Source: Candidatus Saccharimonadales bacterium (GTDB lineage: Bacteria > Patescibacteriota > Saccharimonadia > Saccharimonadales > Saccharimonadaceae). From it: DNA of 5,624 bases. Of this stretch, positions 1 through 5,624 are shown one piece after another. The stretch lies in assembly GCA_030145955.1 (NCBI GenBank), contig JASLCR010000021.1, positions 1 to 5,624 of the forward strand, read 5' to 3'. The notes under the pieces are model-generated. The model saw only the letters and a list, made by a program, of their open reading frames with translations, had not been told where the DNA came from and ran no database searches. The translations under genes were made by a program, and so were the position numbers. Every line of letters begins with the position of its first letter. Position 1 is the first letter of the stretch.

Positions 1-228
1 ATACGCTGTTTGTTCTGTTGGCTCACCCGACTGGTTGCGCGGATAGCCGAGGATGATTATTGAAATATCAAGTGCGGTCACAAGGGACGCGATATCTTCA
101 CGGAACTCATTTTCACGCATTGGAATTGTGTCATACGGCACCGCAATTCGCACTGACGAATCGGCGGTCGCGACACCAATACGTGCCATACCAATATCAA
201 GACAGAGGTAGTTCTTCTTACTTAGCAT
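1..228 (-). CDS. ruvX: RuvX/YqgF-family Holliday junction resolvase, 5' part only
   Basis: The first 76 codons are present and the frame runs open off the left edge. The family has an RNase H-like fold and is known for putative Holliday junction resolution and, in E. coli, for 16S rRNA 5'-end maturation; it is cytoplasmic. Visible signatures are the first strand with its acidic residue (CLDIG, residues 9-13, D11), followed by RIGVA (16-20) as in the family's D-x-G...IGVA motif, and the second signature ILGYPRNQSGE (59-69) followed by TEQTAY. The downstream catalytic acidic residues lie outside the window. The ATG at 226-228 is chosen because it places D11 at the usual distance from the N-terminus. 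It sits inside the last codons of the membrane-protein gene (11-base overlap, +1 frame), and no Shine-Dalgarno sequence precedes it, so translation is probably coupled to the upstream gene. An in-frame TTG five codons upstream is a less likely start. The identity is firm. Confidence 0.93.
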   Translation of the reverse strand, partial: MLSKKNYLCLDIGMARIGVATADSSVRIAVPYDTIPMRENEFREDIASLVTALDISIIILGYPRNQSGEPTEQTAY

Positions 229-1828
229 CGATATTAAATTCAACGGTGATTTTCTTTGTATCATTAGGTACGGAGCCGACCCAGAACGGGAAGAACTTCA
301 CATCAACACTCTCTACACCCTGAATGGACTCAAGACTTTCTTGTATTTCTCCGTACCGTTTACCCTTAACTTGATTCTTCACATCTTCGTCTTTTATCTC
401 AGGACCCACTTGTGCAGTCGCAATTAACGTCGCCTTTGCGCCATCCTTAGTACCGGAAGCTTCCTGGAAGGTTACTTTACTTGCTCCATTATCATAGACG
501 CGTTGATCGTCCTTATTCTGAAGGTCGTTTTTTAGATACTCATCAAGGAATGTATTGATCTCAGACTTAGACACACCATATAGACTATAGGTGATTGTTG
601 CCTCAAGAGTCGCACTGTCAGCCTCTGCACCAATTGCCGGCGACGGAGCAACACTCTTGTAGTCCACGCTGAAGCTCTCGTCGATCACTTTAACGCTGTC
701 TTCAAACTGCTTTTTCAATCCGCCTCGCACTGTATCAGTATCTTCCTTGGCAAGCGATTCTTTAGCTTTTTGCACATCCTCTGCGGTCACGATAGTTACT
801 GTCTTTGTAACACCTCCCGATGTTGGGCTAGTGAAACTTGCCGATATTCCACTTGGCGCACCGCTTACAGGACCTGATGCTGCATTATACTTAGATCCAT
901 TCTCTGCGGCGGTTGCACCAGTTGTGCCACTCGGGCTCGACAATGTAATCGAGACACTACTATCAGTGATAAATGTTAGCCCGCTCGATGACTGAAGCTT
1001 CGTGCCAGCAGGAATCGTGACACCATTTGCGGCAACCGAAATTGAGTCGGTCGAGAACCGAATCGTCCCTGCAGCCTTCGTACCTGCATCTTTCTTGCCC
1101 GTGGCTTGGAATTGTACTTTTTTATCCTCTGATTTCGTTTTCGCAGTCGCACGAATCGTTGCTTTTTCAAGATTCGTCTCAGCCGTCGGTGTGATATTCA
1201 CAGGAGCATTAATAGAGGCACTCGTGGTCTTTGCTCGAATAACAATTGTTGCTCGCGGAGCAAAGAAAATTGCCCAAATACCAAATCCGATCAACAAAAT
1301 GACCGCTGCAATAATCAAAACAAGTTTTTTACGGAACTTGTCGAAGTTTGGCACTTTTGGCCCACTTTTTTTTGCCCTGGGTTTCGGTGTTTCGCCAGAT
1401 TTTGGCGCTTCGGCGAGGGCCGCCGCCATCGCTGCACCTCTCGCCTCTTTCTTCTCATCTTCAGATACACGCTGTCGAGCATGATCACCGACAGCAAGTG
1501 CTGCGCCTTCTATAATGTCATCTTCTTCATCGTCCATTTTAAGCGCAGGGATATCAGCCATTTCGGGCTTCGTTTGAAGATTCTTTGCCACAGGAATGCT
1601 TGCCGCAGTTGCAAGAGCGATCAAGGCATGATTACTTGTCACAAGTGCAATATGCTTATCCGTCTGTTTTGCAGCTCGAGTTAGTAGTCGTAAATTGACC
1701 GCGCTCTGAAGCACACCAATTCGTTTTGGCGGCACTAGTGCAACCACCTTCTCCTTAGAGGCCTTTACCTTACCGATAATCGCGGTGATATCGTCTTCAA
1801 CATCGATGTATATGACGTCTTTATTCAT
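218..1828 (-). CDS. Single-pass membrane protein with external baseplate-J-like domain
   Basis: This protein has 536 residues. Residues 1-85 look like a small alpha/beta domain (strand DVIYIDV, VVALVPPKR, helix rich in Leu/Ala, strand IALVTS). Residues 86-140 are acidic then Ala/Lys-rich, and 141-168 form a Pro/Lys linker ending in the basic stretch KFRKK. Residues 169-189 form one clear transmembrane helix, which by the positive-inside rule puts the N-terminus in the cytoplasm. Outside, residues 253-345 resemble the baseplate J/gp47 fold: GTIRFST, then VTIPAGTKLQSSSGLTF (270-286), and later the PTSGG element before a helical segment (EDVQKAKESL, 350-359). A second folded region spans about 400-531, ending in IQGVESVDVKFFPFWVG. 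No phage tail genes are nearby, so a tail role is unlikely; related membrane-anchored forms occur in CPR genomes. The start at 1828 lies one base after the FtsA-like stop, so the genes are probably translationally coupled. The function is unknown. Confidence 0.85.
   Translation of the reverse strand: MNKDVIYIDVEDDITAIIGKVKASKEKVVALVPPKRIGVLQSAVNLRLLTRAAKQTDKHIALVTSNHALIALATAASIPVAKNLQTKPEMADIPALKMDDEEDDIIEGAALAVGDHARQRVSEDEKKEARGAAMAAALAEAPKSGETPKPRAKKSGPKVPNFDKFRKKLVLIIAAVILLIGFGIWAIFFAPRATIVIRAKTTSASINAPVNITPTAETNLEKATIRATAKTKSEDKKVQFQATGKKDAGTKAAGTIRFSTDSISVAANGVTIPAGTKLQSSSGLTFITDSSVSITLSSPSGTTGATAAENGSKYNAASGPVSGAPSGISASFTSPTSGGVTKTVTIVTAEDVQKAKESLAKEDTDTVRGGLKKQFEDSVKVIDESFSVDYKSVAPSPAIGAEADSATLEATITYSLYGVSKSEINTFLDEYLKNDLQNKDDQRVYDNGASKVTFQEASGTKDGAKATLIATAQVGPEIKDEDVKNQVKGKRYGEIQESLESIQGVESVDVKFFPFWVGSVPNDTKKITVEFNIDAK
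1262..1324 (-). other. Transmembrane helix of the baseplate-J-like protein
   Basis: Residues 169-189 are an uninterrupted hydrophobic run (LVLIIAAVILLIGFGIWAIFF), here named only to mark its limits. A basic cluster (KFRKK, 164-168) flanks it on the N-terminal side and a short Pro-Arg turn follows it. It is too far from the N-terminus to be a cleaved signal peptide, so it should act as a stop-transfer anchor with about 168 residues inside the cell and about 347 outside. Confidence 0.88.
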
Positions 1829-1829
1829 A

Positions 1830-3104
1830 CTAAATTCTTAGAATACGATTTACTTTTTCTTTTATACTATCACTGTCGTTTCCACTGATAATTGTATCAT
1901 ATCCAACCCTTAAGAGCCCCATGGCTGTAATGAACGTATGGTCAGTAACCTTATCACTCACATCTTCAATCCCAATAACATCGCTCGGCTTTATATGCTG
2001 CACTGTGGGGCGTTTTGTAAACGGTAATTCTTTGTACCAATCGCTCGTTTCAAGCGCTGTCACAAGCTGCGACAAGCTTGATCCGCCGCCACACAGTAGC
2101 AGTCGATTCGGCAAATGATCGACTGACTCAAATTCACTCAGGGCGAGCTCCACCCCAGCAAGCCACACTTCAAGCGTCTTGTCGACCGCCTTTTCCGCCT
2201 CCTGCTTTACCGATGGCTTTATCTTCTCGTGTTCAAGATTCACTTTGAGTTTTTCTGCAGCATCGTACCCGAGATCAAGCTCACTTGCGATGGTTCGCGT
2301 AAAACTGCGTCCACCTATGCCAAACATCTTGGTACCCTCAACGCCACCATCATTCACCACAGCGATATCCGTTGTACCGCCACCAACATCAGCCAATATT
2401 GCAGTAAAGGTGCTCGAGGCATCATTGCCAAGTACACTGCGACTCACCGCAAATGGTTCCGCAGCAACAGCAACGAGCTCAAGTGCAAGCTCATCAGCCA
2501 CCCGCTCCAAGGCGCCGATATGCACCATTGGCGCAAACGCCGTATAAATCTGTACAGCCACATCTTTACCCTGGAAGCCGATTGGGTTTGATACTTTGTA
2601 GCCATCAATATGAATTGATACAAGTGCCGAGTTAACCAGCTTTACTTCAACCTCTTCATTGCCCGTTTCAAGAGCAATTTGCTTCTGCGCTTTTACCTGT
2701 GCACGCTCTTGAACTTTCTCAATAATAAACTCCATCTCAGCCTCATCGAGCGGACGGTCAGGCTGCGGACGACGATAGCGGATCGTATTTGTCACCCCTT
2801 TGACAAGCTCGCCGGCAATACCGATCACCACACGTTTCGCCTGAAGTCCTGCTTGCTGCTCTGCTTCGGCGAGCGCATCTTCACAGTTCTGTACAACCCC
2901 GGAAATATCGGCTATTGCACCAGAATGCATGTCGCTTACCTCTTGCCGAACCCGACCAACACCAACGATTTTCATTTGATCATCTTCAAGCCTTGCGATC
3001 AGTGCTTTAACAAATTCTGTTCCAATATCAAGCGCCACTACATGCTGGCGGTCATCAGATTGTTCTCGTTTATTCTTGAGTTCGCGAAGTTTTGCTAATA
3101 CCAT
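1830..3104 (-). CDS. ftsA: FtsA-family actin-like ATPase
   Basis: This protein has 424 residues, close to FtsA length. In FtsA the protein tethers FtsZ filaments to the membrane and recruits divisome proteins. Actin-fold motifs appear in order: phosphate-1 ALDIGTEFVKALI (24-36), an SHS2/1C-like region at about 105-195 containing IDGYKVSNPIGFQG (166-179), phosphate-2 LADVGGGTTDIAVV (237-250) with GIGGRSFT, and the adenosine motif LLLCGGGSSL (335-344). The C-terminus (DSIKEKVNRILRI, 412-424) resembles FtsA's amphipathic membrane-targeting helix. An extra charged segment of about 20 residues precedes the first strand. The ATG at 3104 is supported by AGGAA six bases upstream. The gene is first in a cluster with the membrane protein and ruvX and is not next to ftsZ here. 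PilM, a relative in type IV pilus systems, is the main alternative; the SHS2-type region favours FtsA. The family is certain, the division role is not. Confidence 0.85.
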   Translation of the reverse strand: MVLAKLRELKNKREQSDDRQHVVALDIGTEFVKALIARLEDDQMKIVGVGRVRQEVSDMHSGAIADISGVVQNCEDALAEAEQQAGLQAKRVVIGIAGELVKGVTNTIRYRRPQPDRPLDEAEMEFIIEKVQERAQVKAQKQIALETGNEEVEVKLVNSALVSIHIDGYKVSNPIGFQGKDVAVQIYTAFAPMVHIGALERVADELALELVAVAAEPFAVSRSVLGNDASSTFTAILADVGGGTTDIAVVNDGGVEGTKMFGIGGRSFTRTIASELDLGYDAAEKLKVNLEHEKIKPSVKQEAEKAVDKTLEVWLAGVELALSEFESVDHLPNRLLLCGGGSSLSQLVTALETSDWYKELPFTKRPTVQHIKPSDVIGIEDVSDKVTDHTFITAMGLLRVGYDTIISGNDSDSIKEKVNRILRI

Positions 3105-3110
3105 AAGTGT

Positions 3111-3115
3111 TTCCT
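3111..3115 (-). promoter_or_regulatory. Ribosome binding site of the FtsA-like gene
   Basis: AGGAA lies six bases before the ATG at 3104, a normal Shine-Dalgarno spacing. It supports this start codon over any internal one. It directly abuts a TATAAT box, so if transcription starts from that box the motif would be lost from the mRNA. Confidence 0.6.
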
Positions 3116-3144
3116 ATTATATAGCACTCGCCACGCACGACCAA
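3116..3144 (-). promoter_or_regulatory. Candidate sigma-70 promoter for the ftsA-like/membrane protein/ruvX cluster
   Basis: On the minus strand a perfect TATAAT (3121-3116) is preceded after exactly 17 bases by TTGGTC (3144-3139), which matches the first three bases of the -35 consensus. An overlapping reading, TGC followed by TATATA, would be an extended -10. The predicted start of transcription is near 3108-3111, leaving a leader of only about 4-7 bases before the ATG. The sequence match is good. The very short leader is the reason for caution; an upstream promoter in the AT-rich stretch 3151-3190 could serve instead. Confidence 0.45.
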
Positions 3145-3193
3145 CTTTCACATATATATTTACCAAATAGTAATTTTATGTTTTAATATAAAT

Positions 3194-4021
3194 ATGAGTC
3201 TCCCTCCTATTGAAGCATCCTTATCTTATGGAAAGCTCCAGCTTGACTATCATGATCAGGCAGAGCTTGCATGCACGGTGATCGAAACTGCAAATCTCCT
3301 CGATAGTTCACCATTTGTCACTCCAGACCTCTTTGAATCTACTACTATCGGTATTCCTTTACTTACTTCACGAACATCGGCCATGTCAATTAGTACATCC
3401 GTTGCAAAGAATGGTGCTACCAGCGCGAAGATTAGCGTCAACGATCCTGATCCAGCACAGTCTCGCACCTACCAGCTAACCCCTACTATGGATACAGTAT
3501 GGGCGGTCACTATTCCGGGCAGCCCTGAAAGTATTCATTACGCTAACCACAGCAACATTATCGATTTCCTTTCTCTTCATCTAGGAAAAATTGCAGCACT
3601 CGACAAAATGCTCGATGAAGTAGATGTTCACGGTATCGATCTTGTGCGTGCTCTGAGCACTAATCTACCAAAAAAGCCCCGTCAAAACACAACAAGTGTG
3701 CGCTATTCTCACAATACGCCAAACGGTGCGCACATTGAGCTACATAAACAAACTAGAAACCGTCTAGCTAGCTACCTGCTACTTATTTCTGGCATTTATC
3801 CTGTAGGGGAAACAACGGTCACTAAGACTTATTGGTATGATGTCTCAGTAAGACCAGTAAGAGAAGGTCAGGAGATCACCACTCAGGCAAGCGTAATTAT
3901 GAGCAGCAATGACTTACCGAATAGTCAACTTGACTTTTATATTGCCAGAGACCAGGCACGGAATACCCCAGCCGCTAGTCTCCATCAGGGTGCCGATATT
4001 CTCGCAAGCATAGCTGCGTAA
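3194..4021 (+). CDS. Conserved-looking protein of unknown function, 275 aa
   Basis: I do not recognise this protein. It has 275 residues, no signal peptide and no transmembrane helix, so it is probably cytoplasmic. The composition is rich in Ser, Thr and Ile. Residues 50-110 look strand-rich (including TMDTVWAVTIPGS, 98-110). Residues 120-155 look helical and amphipathic (FLSLHLGKIAALDKML, 125-140). Residues 165-235 look strand-rich again, with the aromatic patch TYWYDVSVRP (212-221). No Cys/His metal cluster, Walker motif or nuclease signature was found. It is a genuine gene rather than a shadow: it has a long uninterrupted frame, nothing credible opposes it, and it fits exactly between the divergent promoter region and alaS, ending one base from the alaS stop. 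The ATG at 3194 is the first in frame; it lacks a Shine-Dalgarno sequence and has TAATAT just upstream, which suggests a leaderless message. It stands alone on the plus strand. Confidence 0.8.
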   Translation: MSLPPIEASLSYGKLQLDYHDQAELACTVIETANLLDSSPFVTPDLFESTTIGIPLLTSRTSAMSISTSVAKNGATSAKISVNDPDPAQSRTYQLTPTMDTVWAVTIPGSPESIHYANHSNIIDFLSLHLGKIAALDKMLDEVDVHGIDLVRALSTNLPKKPRQNTTSVRYSHNTPNGAHIELHKQTRNRLASYLLLISGIYPVGETTVTKTYWYDVSVRPVREGQEITTQASVIMSSNDLPNSQLDFYIARDQARNTPAASLHQGADILASIAA

Positions 4022-4022
4022 A

Positions 4023-5624
4023 CTAACAAAGTACCGCTTTAATTCGCCGAACGCCAGCGCTTGACGCTTCTTCCTTGGTAATTTTAAATTTTTTACCATC
4101 TTCAAAAAGCTGCAATGTATGATCAACATGCGGGCCACCACAAATCTCAAAGCTAAATGGCCGCTCATCTGCAGGTGAATGCTGATCTTTCATAGAGTAG
4201 ACCTTTACCGTATCGCCATAACGATCGCCAAACTGACCAAGAGCACCGAGCGGACCAGTGGCCTCTTCGGTCGGATACTCAGCAAATGAAACCTGCAGGT
4301 CTTTGGCGATTTCGCGATTCACAATCTCTTCAACTTGGTCAAGCTGCTCACGGGTTACTTTTTCAGGGTGGGAAAAGTCAAAGCGCAGGCGCTCTTCAGT
4401 GATATTTGAGCCGCGCTGTACCACATGGTCACCCAGCACATCACGTAGTGCTTGGTACATTAGATGGGTAGCGGTGTGGTATTTTTTGTGCTGCAATGTC
4501 TGGCCACCAAGGCCACCTTTAAACGTGCCCTTTGCGGCTGTTTGCGAGCGAGCGCGCTGCTCGGCCATCTTACTATCAAATTCTTCTCGCCAATTTTCAG
4601 AAATCTTCAGATCTTGCTTGAATGCCTCTTCGGTTGAAAGCTCTACCGGGAAGCCATATGTATCGTAGAGAGTAAATAACTCTGCCCCAGTCAGTCCTTC
4701 TTCGGCAAACTTCTCAAGCTGCTTGAGACCTTTGCGGAGTGTCTGGCGGAATACCTTTTCTTCTTTGACAAGCACTGCAATTACTTCGTCACGTCCAGCG
4801 GCAACTTCCGGGAAATCATTTTCATAAAGATCGGCAATCACTGGCACAATCTGTTCAAAGAAGTTTTGCTCGACGCCAAGCTCAAAGGCGAACCGAATCG
4901 CTCGGCGAAGCAAGCGACGCATTACATAGCCCTGCTCTTTATTTGCTGGCACGCAGCCATCAACTGCCAGGAATGTTGCTGCACGTAAGTGGTCGGCGAT
5001 GACACGCATTGCATTGGTATGCGCTTCGTATTTTTTGCCGCTCAACTGTTCAAGCTTTTCAATAATCGGCCACATCAAACTAATACGAAATACATCCGGA
5101 CTATCAATCGCAGCCGCTGCAATACGCTCCAAGCCAGACCCGTGGTCGATATTTGGTTTTTCCAGCTTTTCAAACTTTCCTTCAGCAACCTTACGGTATG
5201 CCATAAAGACATTGTTTCCAATTTCCATAAAACGCCCAGAATCGCTTGCTGGATGCGGCTGACCATAGTTCGGGTCATGTGCAGCTTCACCAAAATCATA
5301 GAACATTTCACTGTCGGGACCACATGGATCACCGACCGGCGTGTTTTCTTCGTCGCCATTACGACTCCACCAGTTTTCCTTGCCAGCATAGAGAAAAATC
5401 CTACCACCCTGCATACCAAGTTCATCGCCTCGTTCAGCTGTACCAAGTTCAACAACCTTTGCCTCAATACCTCGCGCTTCGAAGACTTTAGTCCAAAGGC
5501 GTATCGCCTCTTCATCTCGCGGTATACCGTATTTCTCGTTACCGATATAGCACGAAACATACACCTTATTCGCATCGAGACCGACGACATCAAAGAGAAA
5601 TTCAGCGATCCATTCAATCTGCTG
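4023..5624 (-). CDS. alaS: Alanyl-tRNA synthetase, 3' part, compact form
   Basis: The last 533 codons are present; the frame is open to the right edge, so the GTG at 5564 is internal. The enzyme charges tRNA-Ala in the cytoplasm. Counting from the edge, visible parts are the class II catalytic region with GDPCGPDSEMFYDFG (98-112), RFMEIGNNVFM (131-141), motif 3 GSGLERIAAAA (162-172), then RVIADHLRAATFLAVDG (207-223), GYVMRRLLRRAIRF (232-245) and LYDTYGFPVELS (319-330). The editing domain follows, with zinc ligands in HTATH (383-387) and CGGPH (495-499) and the ending SSAGVRRIKAVLC. Compared with E. coli AlaRS (875 residues), roughly the first 100-110 residues lie off the window. The beta-barrel stretch between the catalytic and editing parts is reduced to about 15-20 residues, and the C-terminal C-Ala domain is absent. 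This matches compact AlaRS forms of CPR bacteria. It converges with the 275-aa gene across one base, with no room for a shared terminator. Confidence 0.96.
   Translation of the reverse strand, partial: QQIEWIAEFLFDVVGLDANKVYVSCYIGNEKYGIPRDEEAIRLWTKVFEARGIEAKVVELGTAERGDELGMQGGRIFLYAGKENWWSRNGDEENTPVGDPCGPDSEMFYDFGEAAHDPNYGQPHPASDSGRFMEIGNNVFMAYRKVAEGKFEKLEKPNIDHGSGLERIAAAAIDSPDVFRISLMWPIIEKLEQLSGKKYEAHTNAMRVIADHLRAATFLAVDGCVPANKEQGYVMRRLLRRAIRFAFELGVEQNFFEQIVPVIADLYENDFPEVAAGRDEVIAVLVKEEKVFRQTLRKGLKQLEKFAEEGLTGAELFTLYDTYGFPVELSTEEAFKQDLKISENWREEFDSKMAEQRARSQTAAKGTFKGGLGGQTLQHKKYHTATHLMYQALRDVLGDHVVQRGSNITEERLRFDFSHPEKVTREQLDQVEEIVNREIAKDLQVSFAEYPTEEATGPLGALGQFGDRYGDTVKVYSMKDQHSPADERPFSFEICGGPHVDHTLQLFEDGKKFKITKEEASSAGVRRIKAVLC

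Larger units (their letters stand above)
3105..3193. other. Divergent intergenic region
   Basis: These 89 bases separate the minus-strand FtsA-like gene from the plus-strand unknown gene and are the only intergenic space of any size in the window. The left third holds the minus-strand promoter candidate and AGGAA. The right half is very AT-rich (ATATATAT at 3152-3159, then TTTTAATATAAAT just before 3194). For the plus-strand gene no Shine-Dalgarno sequence is visible; TAATAT at 3184-3189 sits where a -10 box for a leaderless message would be, with a weak TTTACC at 3159-3164 as a possible -35 at 19-base spacing. No operator-like inverted repeat was recognised. Confidence 0.6.

Noticed and set aside
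1320..1341. Inverted repeat ACAAGTT / AACTTGT with an 8-base loop, followed by TTTTG on the minus strand
   Set aside because: It is AT-rich, lies within the codons just before the transmembrane helix, and has too short a T-run for a convincing intrinsic terminator.
1002..1484. Plus-strand open frame of 160 codons
   Set aside because: It lies entirely antisense to the membrane-protein gene; its hydrophobic runs are the complement of that gene's Ala/Lys and transmembrane codons, and it has no ribosome binding site or family signature.
218..1828. Prophage or contractile-tail remnant
   Set aside because: Only one tail-like domain is present, it is membrane-anchored, and the neighbours are housekeeping genes; no integrase, sheath or tail tube gene is seen.
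2179..3098. Several plus-strand open frames opposite the FtsA-like gene
   Set aside because: They are shadows of a gene whose actin-fold motifs are unmistakable on the other strand.
1830..3104. Type IV pilus protein PilM
   Set aside because: PilM is a relative and cannot be wholly excluded, but the SHS2-type region with IDGYKVSNPIGFQG and the C-terminal amphipathic tip fit FtsA better, and no pilN, pilO or pilQ-like gene follows.
4056..4068. Small hairpin AGCG-CTTGA-CGCT followed by pyrimidines, as a terminator for the plus-strand gene
   Set aside because: The stem is only four base pairs, lies in alaS codons for the conserved SSAGVRR ending, and the following tract (TCTTCCTT) is not a T-run.
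5562..5564. GTG as the start of alaS
   Set aside because: The same frame continues open for 20 more codons to the window edge with AlaRS-like sequence (QQIEWIAEFLFDVVG), and the catalytic N-terminal part would be missing otherwise.
5075..5617. Minus-strand open frame of 180 codons overlapping alaS
   Set aside because: It is an alternate frame of the well-conserved alaS catalytic region, with low-complexity Arg/Val/Met composition and no recognisable motif.

Overview
The window looks like chromosomal DNA of a Patescibacteria/CPR bacterium, most likely a Saccharibacteria (TM7) relative. The evidence is indirect. The alanyl-tRNA synthetase is compact: it ends after the editing domain and lacks the usual domain between the aminoacylation and editing parts. 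A baseplate-J-like domain sits on a single-pass membrane protein rather than in a phage tail operon. Genes are packed with gaps of one base or overlaps of a few bases. All frames read with the standard code, with no in-frame TGA, which argues against the recoded Gracilibacteria/Absconditabacteria. The stops visible are TAA and TAG. No 16S or other marker in the window settles the lineage.

Layout, right to left on the minus strand. Bases 5624-4023 hold the 3' part of alaS; its N-terminus lies beyond the right edge. Bases 3194-4021 hold a plus-strand gene of unknown function (275 aa) that converges on alaS with one base between the stop codons. Bases 3105-3193 are a short AT-rich divergent promoter region. 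From it a minus-strand cluster runs to the left edge: an FtsA-family actin-like ATPase (3104-1830), a membrane protein with a cytoplasmic N-domain, one transmembrane helix and an external baseplate-J-like domain (1828-218), and the 5' part of ruvX (228-1), which overlaps the preceding gene by 11 bases.

The three-gene cluster has one good promoter candidate, in front of the FtsA-like gene, and is almost certainly one transcript. The FtsA-like protein ends in a short amphipathic helix like the membrane-targeting tip of FtsA. The next gene encodes a protein that crosses the membrane once. A working idea is that the actin-like ATPase sits under the membrane and couples to the membrane protein, either in division or envelope organisation or in a surface structure. 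This is inference from topology and gene order. RuvX (a YqgF-family nuclease) and AlaRS are housekeeping enzymes. Both genes also lie close together in Bacillus (alaS-yrzL-yrrK), so the pair here may be an old neighbourhood into which the other genes were inserted.

No tRNA, rRNA, CRISPR array, insertion sequence or clear intrinsic terminator was seen. The best candidates for something undescribed are the FtsA-like/baseplate-J pair and the orphan 275-residue gene.
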